Below are positions 53,709 to 62,200 of a stretch of 64,000 nucleotides of DNA, piece after piece. The notes under the pieces are model-generated. The model did no database searches. It was not told the origin of the DNA and saw only the letters and a program-made list of their open reading frames with translations. Each line of letters begins with the position of its first letter. Within the stretch, counting starts at the first letter, position 1. The translations under genes and the position numbers were made by a program. Source of the stretch: [Mycobacterium] crassicus (GTDB lineage: Bacteria; Actinomycetota; Actinomycetes; Mycobacteriales; Mycobacteriaceae); assembly GCF_020181615.1 (NCBI RefSeq), contig NZ_CP084029.1:2644617-2708616 (forward strand), written 5' to 3'.

Positions 53709-54263
53709 TCAGTGGCGCAACATCACGTCCACGAACTGTTCGCGCCGGCTGACGGCGCGCGGACTCGGGCGGGCGCCGGACAGATGCAGGAAGCCGATTC
53801 CGGCGGCGAACACGGCGCCCGCGCGCATCTCGGCCTCTTCCGCGTCGAATCCGTCGTCGAGAAAGACCTGCCGAACCGCCCGGAGCACCCGGCGATCCGA
53901 GGACCGCACCGCCTCGGCGACGCTCCCCTCCGAGCGCGCCCACTCCCGCATCGCACGCTCCAACATCCAGTGGCGGGGGCCCACCAGGGAGTTCATCATC
54001 CGCGACAGTCGCTCACGCGCAGGCAGTGCGGCCAGCACTTCGAAATCGCCGCGATCGGAGTCGCGGACCGCGGCCCAGGTGTCGATCAGCGACTGCCGGT
54101 AGGTCTTCATGTCGGCGAAGTGCCAGTAGAAGCTCCCCTTGGTGACCCCCAGCCGCCGGCAGAGCCGGTCGATGGTCAGCGCCTTGATCCCGTCCTCGGC
54201 CAGCAGCCCGAAGCCCGCCTGCACCCAGTCCTGCACGGACAGGCGGGGATTCGACATGGTCAT
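53709..54263 (-). CDS. TetR-family transcriptional regulator
   Basis: A 184-residue TetR repressor. The HTH is at about 25-55 (IKALTIDRLCRRLGVTKGSF, then YWHFADM), typical for the family; the C-terminal helical ligand-binding domain is variable and gives no clue to the ligand. It lies immediately upstream of the monooxygenase/reductase pair on the same strand, and a perfect palindrome separates them, so it probably represses that pair and perhaps itself. ATG 54263 (MTMSNPRLSV) is used; an ATG two codons later is possible. No operator copy like 53688-53705 is seen upstream of the tetR gene. Confidence 0.92.
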   Translation of the reverse strand: MTMSNPRLSVQDWVQAGFGLLAEDGIKALTIDRLCRRLGVTKGSFYWHFADMKTYRQSLIDTWAAVRDSDRGDFEVLAALPARERLSRMMNSLVGPRHWMLERAMREWARSEGSVAEAVRSSDRRVLRAVRQVFLDDGFDAEEAEMRAGAVFAAGIGFLHLSGARPSPRAVSRREQFVDVMLRH

Positions 54264-54334
54264 GCCGAGTCAGCGTACTGATCAGACCGTCGGCCGGGAG
54301 CCGGTAACGCCCGACGCGTGTCACGAGTCCGTGA

Positions 54335-54340
54335 TAGTAT
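54335..54340 (+). promoter_or_regulatory. -10 box of leaderless DUF222 promoter
   Basis: TAGTAT, ending 7 nt before the ATG at 54348. It overlaps the left end of the SOS box by one base, so LexA would occlude the transcription start site. Confidence 0.5.
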
Positions 54341-54355
54341 CGAACATATGTTCGA
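54340..54355. promoter_or_regulatory. LexA SOS box overlapping a start codon
   Basis: TCGAACATATGTTCGA matches the mycobacterial SOS consensus TCGAAC-N4-GTTCGA exactly. It sits in a longer perfect palindrome of 22 bp (54337-54358), and its centre contains the ATG (54348) of the DUF222/HNH gene. LexA-controlled 13E12-family genes are known in M. tuberculosis, which supports the function. Confidence 0.85.
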
Positions 54356-55949
54356 TACGAAGATTTGCGGCGGCGCGGCAGTCGCCGATCTGCCGCCGGA
54401 CCAGCTCGCCGACGTGATCACGGCGTCGCATCGGATGGAGTCAATGCTGATCGCGCGCCGATTGGCCGCGATCGCCGCGCTGCTGTCCCACCACGACGGG
54501 ATGAGTCCGTCGGCTATCGGGCAGCATCCGGACATGGTGGCCGGTTATGAGCGCACCTGCGCCGAGGTGTCAGCGTTGCTGAACCTCGCTCCCGCCGCGG
54601 CCGGTCGGCAGGTGCACTACGCCGAGGTCCTCGACATCCGCCTGCCGAAGGTCGCCGCCGTGTTCGGCGTCGGCGGAATCGACTGGCGCAGCGTGCAAAT
54701 CATCATCGATCGCACCGATCTCGTTGACGAGGACCTCATCGCCGGCCTCGACGATCAGCTGGCGGCACGGGTGACGAACTGGTCCAGTTGGTCCCGACAG
54801 CGCGTCATCAACGCCGTCGATGCCGCGGTCCTGGCAATCGACAACGATGCCGTCCGCCAACGCCGCAAAGAGGCCGATGGGGACCGCTACATCTGGGTGG
54901 GCCCGGACCAGGACGGCATGGCGAGAATCGACGGCAAGGTGGCTGCAGCCAACGCCACCGCATTCGATCGTCGCCTCACCGAACTGGCCCAGGCCGTCTG
55001 CCCCGGCGACCCGCGCAGCTTGGAGCAACGCCGAGTCGACGCGCTCGACGCGCTGACCGAGGGCCGCACGCTGGCGTGCGAGTGCGAGAGCAACGACTGC
55101 CCGGCCCGCAACGCCGATGCACCACCCCGGCCCTCCGGAACGCGAGTGATTCTCAACGTCATCGCCACCGCCGACACCATCGCCGGCACCAGTGATCGCC
55201 CCGGTTACCTCGACGGGTTCGGCGTCATCGACGCCGAACAGGTCCGACAACTGGCCGATGTCGCCACCCAGCGCCGACTGGATGCCACCGTCGCCGCCCA
55301 GGCCGCGCTGAGCTACCAGCCGTCAGCAGCACTGGCCCGAGCGGTCCGGTGCCGGGATCTGACGTGTCGGTTTCCCGGATGTCACCGCCGCGCCACCATC
55401 TGCGATCTGGATCACACCATTCCGTTCAATCATGCCAACCCCGCCGCCGGAGGGCAGACTGTCGCATCAAATATGAAGTGTCTGTGCCGTTTTCATCATC
55501 GTATGAAGACGTTCACCGGCTGGCTCGACAAACAATTGCCCGACGGCACGGTGATCTGGACCAGCCCCGGAGGGAAGACCTTCACGACCAAACCCGGTAG
55601 CGCGGAAGTGATCCCCGAACTTCCCGACGCGCTGAGTCGCATCGAACAACGCCCGCTCCCACAGCGCTGCGCCAATCGGGCGACGCAGCGGGCCGCGCAG
55701 GTCACCCGTATCCGCCGCGACAACCGCGTACGCCACGCCGCCAACCAGCTCCACGAAGCGCGTCAAAGCGAAATCAGAGAACGCAAACGGCGCAACCGAG
55801 CCCGCGATCTGCTCTTCATCCTCAGCGGCAAGCCCAGCACCAGCCCATACGGCACCTGGGTCAACGAACCGCACCAGCCCGAAGAACTCCCGCCGGACTG
55901 GCAACCACCGCCACCACCGCCACCCCTGCCCGACGATCCGCCGTTCTAA
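54348..55949 (+). CDS. SOS-controlled DUF222/HNH endonuclease-like protein (13E12 family)
   Basis: A second 13E12-family protein, 533 residues. DUF222 region about 1-320; HNH domain about 335-395 with CRDLTCRFPGCHRRATICDL (zinc cysteines), DLDHTIPFNHANPAAGG (catalytic His and Asn/Asp) and CRFHHRM. Beyond the HNH there is a basic helical stretch (LHEARQSEIRERKRRNRAR) and a Pro-rich tail (WQPPPPPPPLPDDPPF). ATG 54348 lies in the SOS box with TAGTAT 7 nt upstream, so transcription is probably leaderless and DNA-damage induced. Its stop overlaps that of the convergent decarboxylase by 3 nt. Divergent in sequence from the copy at 8.6 kb. Confidence 0.88.
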   Translation: MFDTKICGGAAVADLPPDQLADVITASHRMESMLIARRLAAIAALLSHHDGMSPSAIGQHPDMVAGYERTCAEVSALLNLAPAAAGRQVHYAEVLDIRLPKVAAVFGVGGIDWRSVQIIIDRTDLVDEDLIAGLDDQLAARVTNWSSWSRQRVINAVDAAVLAIDNDAVRQRRKEADGDRYIWVGPDQDGMARIDGKVAAANATAFDRRLTELAQAVCPGDPRSLEQRRVDALDALTEGRTLACECESNDCPARNADAPPRPSGTRVILNVIATADTIAGTSDRPGYLDGFGVIDAEQVRQLADVATQRRLDATVAAQAALSYQPSAALARAVRCRDLTCRFPGCHRRATICDLDHTIPFNHANPAAGGQTVASNMKCLCRFHHRMKTFTGWLDKQLPDGTVIWTSPGGKTFTTKPGSAEVIPELPDALSRIEQRPLPQRCANRATQRAAQVTRIRRDNRVRHAANQLHEARQSEIRERKRRNRARDLLFILSGKPSTSPYGTWVNEPHQPEELPPDWQPPPPPPPLPDDPPF

Positions 55950-58684
55950 AGCGCGCTGGCCCGAGCGGCCTCGAACCGGGCCAGGGCTTCCTGGGTGAAC
56001 ACCGCCAACCCCAGGTCGGGGTTGTAGCCGTGGATCTCCTTGACGTCGAGTTCGGCCAGGAAATACAGGATCTCCTTGGAGATCACCTGCCCGGGGACCA
56101 GCACCGGGAAGCCCGGCGGGTACGGCACGACGAAAGTAGTCGACACCAGGGACTTGCCGTCGGCCACCCGGCGGCCGGCATCGCCGAGCAGAACATGCTC
56201 GCGGTCGGACTCCTCGTAGCCTCCGTAGAACGCAGTTCGCATGTCGCCGAACGGGCTTGCGTTGTCAGGTCGAAACGCGTGGGCGAACTCACTGAAGTCC
56301 GGCAGCGGCGGCAGGTCCGCAGTGATCTCGACGATCCGGCGCTGCTGCAGCGCGCGGTCGTCGGTGCTGGCCGAGTTGAAGGTGCGGTCCAAGTCGGTGG
56401 AAACCCGGCGCAGGGCGTCGAGCAGGTAGTGCACGCTGGACCAGGTGACACCGATGGTGAAGATCAGCAGCACGGAATTTATCGATGTCTTGTTGATCTG
56501 AATTCCGAACTGGCCCATGAGAATCTTCTCGCGGAAGTCGTAGCCGTTCATCCCGGTCCTGCCGACGAACAGTGTGACCCGGGTGGGATCGAGCACGAAT
56601 TCGTCGGAGCGCCAGGCCTCGTTCCACTCCGCCAGCGCGCCCTGGCGAACCTGGCGGTAGGAGCTCACCGTCGACGCCCGGAATCGGTCGGGCACCAGGT
56701 CGTCCTCGTCGAGGATGCGGAACCACTTGCCGATCAACCGGTCTTTGCGGACCCGGTGGCGAAACACCAGCGCCATGTCGTAGACCCGCCGGACCATCTG
56801 GAACCCTTCGATGTCCACCTGCCGTCGGGCCAGGTCCAGCGAGGCCAGCAGCTGCTGATTCGGTGAGGTCGAGGTGTGGGTCAGAAACGCCTCGGTGAAC
56901 GACTCGCGGGCCAGCGCGTTGAAGTCCTGATCGCGCACGTGGATCATCGACGCCTGCCGCAGCGCGGACAGCGACTTGTGGGTGGAGTGGGTGGCATAGA
57001 CACGCACCCGCGTCCCGGGCGCAGGCAGCAGCCGGTGCTCGGCCCATTGCGAACGGTCGACACCGGCCATCGAGGCACGCCACGCCTGGTATTCCGCGGT
57101 GTATTCGGCCGAGCTGAGCATGGTCTCCAGCCGTTCGGCGGCAACCATCGCGGTGCGCTGCCGGGCCCACGGCACCGCGGTCGCGAACGCGTACCAGGCC
57201 TCGTCCCACAGGAAGCAGATGTCCGGCTTGATCGCCAGGATCTCCTCCATGACCCGTTGCGGGTTGTAGACGACACCGTCGAAGGTGCAGTTGGTCAGTA
57301 GCAGCATCCGAACCTTGTGCAGCTGCCCGGCGGCCTCCAGGTCCAGCAGCGCGCGTTTGATGGTCTGCAGCGACACCGCGCCGTAGATCGCGAACGGCGC
57401 CAGCGGATAGGCATCCAGGTACATCGGATATGCCCCGGCCAGCACCAGGCCGTAGTGGTGGGATTTGTGGCAGTTCCGGTCGATCAGCACGATGTCGCCC
57501 GGCCGGGTCAGCGCCTGCACGACGATCTTGTTGGCCGTGGAGGTCCCGTTGGTGACGAAGTAGGTGTGGTCGGCGTTCCAGGTCTGCGCGGCCTTGTTCA
57601 TCGCGACCCGGATGGTGCCGTGCGGATCGAGCAGCGAGTCCAGCCCGCCGGACGTCGACGAGGTCTCGGCCATGAAGATGTTGCGGCCGTAGAACTCCCC
57701 CATGTCCTGCAGTGAGCGGGAGTTGAAGATGCTGGCGCCGCGCGCCACCGGAAGCGCATGGAACTGGCCGACCGGCTCGGCGGCGTAGGCCCGCAGCGCA
57801 TCGAAATACGGTGTGGAATAACGCTTCCGAATACCGGCGAGCACGGTGCTGTGCAGGTCGGTGACGTCGTTGAGCCGGTAGAAGGTGCGGTCGTAGACGT
57901 CCGGTTCGGCCTCGGTGTCGGCCGCGATCGACTCGTCGGTGAGCAGGTACAGGTCGATGTGCGGACGCAGCAACCGCATCCACTCCCCGCATTCGATGGC
58001 ATCACGGCCGCAGTCGACGGTGCCGGCGTCGTCGTTGGCGCCCAGCAGGGTGTTCATCAGCGGCGCCCGGTCCCGCGACCGCAGCGGCAGGTCGTGCCGG
58101 ACGATCGCGGCCTGGATCTCGCCGTTGAGCGCCACCGCGGTGACGGCGTCCTCGACGCTGGAGACCACCAGCAGCTCGATCTGCACTCCGTCGTCGGCGT
58201 TACGCAGCGCCCGCAGGCTCTCCGCCAGGCTCTCGGGGGCCTCCGGCGGCGAGTCGTCGGCCAGCAGCACGGTGTAGAACTGCTGATGCCGGGCCTGGGC
58301 CACCAGTTCCTGGTCGGATAACGGCGAACCGAGGTCGAACAACGCCGCCCGGTCGCCGTAGTCCGACAACAGCCGCACCACCAGCGACACGTGTTCGGTG
58401 AGCGACACGGTGGCCCCCGCCTGGAGGTAGCCTCGGAAGCTGGCCAGATTCGCCGCGCCGGGGAACAGCCAGTACCGCTCGTAGGCGCCGATCCGGTCCA
58501 GCAGGCGCTTCACCCGCGCGACGTGGTGGGTGGTGTCCAGACCGGTCCGGTCGGCCGCGGCCAGTTGCCGGCAGGCATCGTCGAGCAGGTTCCAGGTGTC
58601 GACCCGCGAGTAGGACGGATTCGCCACCGCGGCCAGCGCCGACACCCGCAACCTGTGCGATTGCCCGCCTGCGCCAGAGGTCAT
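55946..58684 (-). CDS. PLP-dependent Orn/Lys/Arg-type decarboxylase (Rv2531c-like)
   Basis: A 912-residue fold-type I PLP enzyme of the prokaryotic ornithine/lysine/arginine decarboxylase family. N-terminal CheY-like wing region (about 90-240; FYTVLLADDSPPEAPESLAE, DLPLRSRDRAPLMNTLLGAN), then the PLP core with FMAETSSTSGGLDSLLDPHG, FVTNGTSTANKIVVQAL, DRNCHKSHHYG, FLWDEAWYAF and the PLP-Lys motif THSTHKSLSALRQAS; a C-terminal domain follows. Substrate unknown. I chose ATG 58684, which matches the homologue start (SALAAVANPSYSRVDTW follows); the long open frame upstream of it is antisense to the small gene at 58847. Confidence 0.93.
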   Translation of the reverse strand: MTSGAGGQSHRLRVSALAAVANPSYSRVDTWNLLDDACRQLAAADRTGLDTTHHVARVKRLLDRIGAYERYWLFPGAANLASFRGYLQAGATVSLTEHVSLVVRLLSDYGDRAALFDLGSPLSDQELVAQARHQQFYTVLLADDSPPEAPESLAESLRALRNADDGVQIELLVVSSVEDAVTAVALNGEIQAAIVRHDLPLRSRDRAPLMNTLLGANDDAGTVDCGRDAIECGEWMRLLRPHIDLYLLTDESIAADTEAEPDVYDRTFYRLNDVTDLHSTVLAGIRKRYSTPYFDALRAYAAEPVGQFHALPVARGASIFNSRSLQDMGEFYGRNIFMAETSSTSGGLDSLLDPHGTIRVAMNKAAQTWNADHTYFVTNGTSTANKIVVQALTRPGDIVLIDRNCHKSHHYGLVLAGAYPMYLDAYPLAPFAIYGAVSLQTIKRALLDLEAAGQLHKVRMLLLTNCTFDGVVYNPQRVMEEILAIKPDICFLWDEAWYAFATAVPWARQRTAMVAAERLETMLSSAEYTAEYQAWRASMAGVDRSQWAEHRLLPAPGTRVRVYATHSTHKSLSALRQASMIHVRDQDFNALARESFTEAFLTHTSTSPNQQLLASLDLARRQVDIEGFQMVRRVYDMALVFRHRVRKDRLIGKWFRILDEDDLVPDRFRASTVSSYRQVRQGALAEWNEAWRSDEFVLDPTRVTLFVGRTGMNGYDFREKILMGQFGIQINKTSINSVLLIFTIGVTWSSVHYLLDALRRVSTDLDRTFNSASTDDRALQQRRIVEITADLPPLPDFSEFAHAFRPDNASPFGDMRTAFYGGYEESDREHVLLGDAGRRVADGKSLVSTTFVVPYPPGFPVLVPGQVISKEILYFLAELDVKEIHGYNPDLGLAVFTQEALARFEAARASAL

Positions 58685-58846
58685 AGGGCCAGTGTGGCCC
58701 GCTTCGTGACGAATCGGGGCGCTTTCGCGGCGTCCGGCGAGCGGCCGGTCAGGATCCGGCACGAGGATGGCAAGAGGATTAGGCCCCTGCGCACGGGAGC
58801 CGAATGGCTGTGTCGGTGCCGCGCCGTTCTGGGTAGCCTCGGTCAG

Positions 58847-59122
58847 ATGGGTGACATCCCCAAGATCGACGCCTATACCGCTGTGCTGGCCGGCGCGCAG
58901 ACCGCCGATGAGGCCTGCCAGCGCCTGGCCGCCGCCGGTTGCACTGCGGCGATGGAGGGCGAATCGGTCGTCATCGACGACGGCGAGGCGAAGGCCAGCC
59001 CGTTCGAGGGTGTCAACAAGATCGGCGACACTTTCTACCTCTGGTGCCTGAACGACGCGGGTGGCGAGCTCATCCGGTGCGTCGCGCGTGGGCCGCAGGG
59101 CAGTTGCCCTCCGCGGCACTGA
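58847..59122 (+). CDS. Conserved small hypothetical protein
   Basis: A 91-residue protein, starting MGDIPKIDAYTAVLAGAQTA, with two Cys-containing stretches (DEACQRLAAAGCTAAMEGES, FYLWCLNDAGGELIRCVARG). No domain recognised. Codon use and composition look coding, and TAGCCT ends 7 nt before ATG 58847, a leaderless promoter divergent from the decarboxylase. No signal peptide or membrane helix. It may be a small regulatory or binding protein; no role can be assigned. Confidence 0.65.
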   Translation: MGDIPKIDAYTAVLAGAQTADEACQRLAAAGCTAAMEGESVVIDDGEAKASPFEGVNKIGDTFYLWCLNDAGGELIRCVARGPQGSCPPRH

Positions 59123-59519
59123 GCCATAGGCCCTTTCTCGGTATCGGATCCGGCAGACGCCGTCTCCGACGCCCTGCCCCACTTCACCACCACATCGGCG
59201 ACGGCCGGCTTCGCCGCGTCCGCGCACCGCACCGCGTGTAGCAATTCAATTTGTCTCAGAGTGAGACATCGAAGCACTGAATCCGCGGATTAAATCTGTC
59301 GTGCATTAACCCTTCCGGCACCCCCGCCGGTACGCACGCAGGAGGCGCAATTTGAACGGGTAAGGCCCAACGAAGGCTATTGCAGCGCTGCTCTTCTCGG
59401 TTGAAACGACGACCTCACGGACCGTCACGGCCGAGGGTGCTATCAGCGCAATAACCACCCCGTCAGACCTCCCGCTTGCCGGGTTATCACTTCCAACCTC
59501 TACCGAAGGATTTCAACAA
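59123..59519 (+). other. Upstream region of the GMC oxidoreductase cluster
   Basis: About 400 bp without a gene. It holds the inverted repeat at 59252-59268, an AGGAGG at 59340-59345 with a TTG 6 nt downstream that opens only a three-codon frame (TTG AAC GGG TAA), and a stem GCAAT/ATTGC (59347-59351 with 59379-59383). It could be a regulated promoter plus a long leader of about 150-250 nt before the PEBP gene; no named riboswitch is recognised. Confidence 0.45.
59252..59268. promoter_or_regulatory. Perfect inverted repeat, operator candidate
   Basis: TGTCTCA-GAG-TGAGACA, perfect 7-bp arms with a 3-nt centre, in an AT-richer patch about 250 bp upstream of the PEBP gene and about 130 bp downstream of the 91-aa gene. 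Typical geometry for a dimeric regulator or an enhancer-binding protein; no regulator gene is visible beside it in this window. Confidence 0.55.
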
Positions 59520-60056
59520 ATGGCCGCACGCCCGCCCTTGCCCTTTGACTTCTTGCCCAAAGTGCCGACATTCACCGTTACCAGTACGGAGATCACCGAC
59601 GGACAACCGATGCCCCAACCTCAGGCATCAGGAAAGTTCGGCGCCGGCGGCGAGGACTGCTCGCCCCACCTCTCCTGGTCCGGATTCCCAGCGGAGACCA
59701 AGAGTTTTGCCGTCACCTGCTACGACCCGGACGCTCCCACCCAAAGCGGGTTCTGGCACTGGGCCCTCGCGGACATCCCCGCCGATGTGACCGAATTGCC
59801 CAGCGGAATCGGACTTCTGGGCAAGCGCGACTTCACCAACGGTGCGATCTCTCTGGCAAACGACGCCAGCCTGCCCGGGTATCTGGGTGCTGCTCCCCCC
59901 GCCGGCCATGGTCCGCACCGCTACATCTTCACCGTGCACGCCGTCGACGTCGAGACCCTGGGACTTCCTGCCGAGGCAACTCCGGCATTCCTCGGCTTCA
60001 ACCTGTTCAGCCACACCCTGGCGCGCGCAACCATCATCCCCACGTTCGAGCAGTAG
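59520..60056 (+). CDS. PEBP-family protein (YbhB/YbcL-like)
   Basis: A 178-residue phosphatidylethanolamine-binding-protein-fold protein of the bacterial YbhB/YbcL type. Signature blocks: [58 protein letters not shown] and [13 protein letters not shown], with the conserved His and Asp/Glu residues of the anion pocket. No signal peptide. Ligands of bacterial members are largely unknown. ATG 59520 has an AAGGA site about 9 nt upstream. It is the first gene of the oxidoreductase cluster; the next gene starts 30 bp after its stop. Confidence 0.87.
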   Translation: MAARPPLPFDFLPKVPTFTVTSTEITDGQPMPQPQASGKFGAGGEDCSPHLSWSGFPAETKSFAVTCYDPDAPTQSGFWHWALADIPADVTELPSGIGLLGKRDFTNGAISLANDASLPGYLGAAPPAGHGPHRYIFTVHAVDVETLGLPAEATPAFLGFNLFSHTLARATIIPTFEQ

Positions 60057-60086
60057 CCGCCTGACGACGAAACAAAGGTAGTAACA

Positions 60087-60551
60087 ATGACCAATCAGAA
60101 ATTGGCGGATCAGCGAGAGCTGTTGTTCCAGGCGCTGGTTCCGGCTGAGGCGGCGAACCTCGTGGCGTTGATGGAGAACATCGTCCCCCATCGGGATCCT
60201 GAACTCCGCGACATCGTTTTCTATACGGCCCTGTGCTTCGACGCCGGCTTGGCCACCGCCACGGCGTTGCGCGGCGAGGTACGGGATCTGCTCAAAGAAC
60301 TCGACCAGCAGGCCGTCGCGGCTGGAGCCACCTCCTTCGCCACGGCCGCACCGGACGTCCAGAAATCATTGCTGATCGCAATCGAAGGCCGACCGATTTT
60401 CCAACAGCTGGTCTACGCCACGGTGTCGGATTTCTACAACCGCCACATCGTCTGGCAGGCCATCGGTTATCCGGGCCTGGCCCAGCGGGACGGCAAGGGC
60501 TACATCAATCAGGGATTCGACGTCCTCAACTGGGACGAGCCGACGGCCTGA
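60087..60551 (+). CDS. Gluconate 2-dehydrogenase subunit 3-like protein
   Basis: A 154-residue protein resembling the small (subunit 3, PF13618-type) partner of gluconate 2-dehydrogenase and related GMC dehydrogenases. It is helical; the C-terminal FQQLVYATVSDFYNRHIVW and AIGYPGLAQRDGKGYINQ match the family hallmark around YYs...gYPG. Family members carry a Tat signal in many Proteobacteria, but none is seen here, so the complex is probably cytosolic. The GMC subunit gene follows after 48 bp, which strongly supports the pairing. Confidence 0.8.
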   Translation: MTNQKLADQRELLFQALVPAEAANLVALMENIVPHRDPELRDIVFYTALCFDAGLATATALRGEVRDLLKELDQQAVAAGATSFATAAPDVQKSLLIAIEGRPIFQQLVYATVSDFYNRHIVWQAIGYPGLAQRDGKGYINQGFDVLNWDEPTA

Positions 60552-60599
60552 TCGCAACACGCGCGAACACATTGCTTGAGTATCGAAAGAAGGTGCCAC

Positions 60600-62198
60600 A
60601 TGGCTAGAACTGCACTCAACGTACCCCTCGACGAGGCGGTAGAGGTCGTTGTGATCGGGACCGGAGCCGGGGGCGGCAACGTCATCCGTGAACTCTGCCT
60701 CGCCGGCGTACGGGTGGTGGCCCTGGAGGCCGGTCCACGACTGGACGCCGACAACGACTTCGAGGAAGACGAAGTCGGGATGTACCACAAGCTGAGTTGG
60801 CTCGATCCGGTCGGCGTCACCGGAGCCGACATCAGCGGAAGCGCCGCCTGGATATGTAAAACGGTCGGCGGCAGCACGACGCACTGGGCAGGCGCCGCAC
60901 TGCGGTGGCAGCCGCACGAGTTCAAGGCCAAGACCACCTACGGGGACGTCGAAGGCGCCGATCTCGTTGACTGGCCGATCGACTACGACACCCTCGCCCC
61001 TTACTACGACAAGGCCGAGAAGCTCCTCGGGGTGGCAGGCGCTGTCACCAAGCTGCCCACGGGAAACACGAATTTCCTTGCCCTCAAGCGCGGAGCCGAC
61101 GTCCTGGGAATCGACGCCCACGCCGGAAACATCGCGATCACCACCGAGGACTACCAGGGCCGCGGTATCTGCACGCAGCGCGGCTATTGCTTCCAAGGCT
61201 GCCGCAATCAGGCCAAGTGGAGCAGCCTGTTCGAAGCGATCCCGACAGCCGAGGACACGGGGTGGCTCGACCTGCGCCCGAATTGCCAGGCACTGAGCAT
61301 CACCACTGATGAAGATGGACGTGCCAGCGGCGTGGTTTACGCCGATCCGGACGGCAAAATCGTCGAGCAGAAGGCTCAGTACGTCGTGGTCGCCGGCAAC
61401 AGCATCCAGACACCCCGACTGCTGCTGAACTCGGCCACACCGCGCTTCCCCGACGGTCTGGCGAACGGCAGTGGCGCCGTGGGTCGCTATTACATGCGGC
61501 ACCTGACGGCGTCCAGCTACGCCAAGTTCGAGAAGCCGGTGCACGCCTACAAGGGCATCACCATGATGGGCATGGTCGATGAATGGCACGACAGCCGACC
61601 CGAGGACCGCGGGTTCGTCGGAGGATTCCACCTCGAGACGATCTTCCTCGGCCCGGCATTCACCGCCGTCTTCGTCGCCCCCGGCCCGCTGACATCGACA
61701 AGTGGCAGCCGTGCCATCTGGGGCGAGGAACTGGCCGACATGATGGAGTCATACACCCATCTGGCAGGCCTGTGGATCGTCGGCGAAGACATGCCGCAGG
61801 CAGACAACCGAGTCACGGTCGACCCGGACCACAAGGACCAGTTCGGCATGCCGATTCCGGTGGTCAACTACGCCGACCACGCCAACGACACGGCTATGCG
61901 TGAATTCGCCTGGGGTAAGTCTCGGGACCTGTACACCGCCGGTGGGGCAACCACCGTGTGGGACACACCCCCGTACCCGGCGACGCACAACCTGGGCACC
62001 TGCCGGATGGGGTCGGACCCCGCCACCTCGGTGGTCAACGAATTCGGACAGGCCCACGAGGTCCCCAACCTGTTCATCGCCGACGGCAGCGTGTTCCCGA
62101 CGAGTGGGTCGGAGAACCCCACGCTCACCATCAGCGCCCTGGCGATCCGCCAGGCGGAATACATCACCTCGGTGATGGCTGAGGAAATGTCGGGGTAG
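60600..62198 (+). CDS. GMC oxidoreductase, large subunit of a sugar/alcohol dehydrogenase
   Basis: A 532-residue FAD enzyme of the glucose-methanol-choline family, closest to the gluconate 2-dehydrogenase large-subunit type. FAD motif VVVIGTGAGGGNVI at the N-terminus; second FAD segment KTVGGSTTHWAGAAL; a Cys-rich stretch ICTQRGYCFQGCRNQAKWS; NSIQTPRLLLNSA; C-terminal HNLGTCRMG and PTSGSENPTLTISALAIR (catalytic-domain His/Asn region). The electron acceptor is unknown. ATG 60600 has AAGAAGG about 7 nt upstream. The adjacent subunit-3-like gene is its likely partner, and the next gene starts 2 bp after its stop. Confidence 0.88.
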   Translation: MARTALNVPLDEAVEVVVIGTGAGGGNVIRELCLAGVRVVALEAGPRLDADNDFEEDEVGMYHKLSWLDPVGVTGADISGSAAWICKTVGGSTTHWAGAALRWQPHEFKAKTTYGDVEGADLVDWPIDYDTLAPYYDKAEKLLGVAGAVTKLPTGNTNFLALKRGADVLGIDAHAGNIAITTEDYQGRGICTQRGYCFQGCRNQAKWSSLFEAIPTAEDTGWLDLRPNCQALSITTDEDGRASGVVYADPDGKIVEQKAQYVVVAGNSIQTPRLLLNSATPRFPDGLANGSGAVGRYYMRHLTASSYAKFEKPVHAYKGITMMGMVDEWHDSRPEDRGFVGGFHLETIFLGPAFTAVFVAPGPLTSTSGSRAIWGEELADMMESYTHLAGLWIVGEDMPQADNRVTVDPDHKDQFGMPIPVVNYADHANDTAMREFAWGKSRDLYTAGGATTVWDTPPYPATHNLGTCRMGSDPATSVVNEFGQAHEVPNLFIADGSVFPTSGSENPTLTISALAIRQAEYITSVMAEEMSG

Positions 62199-62200
62199 CC

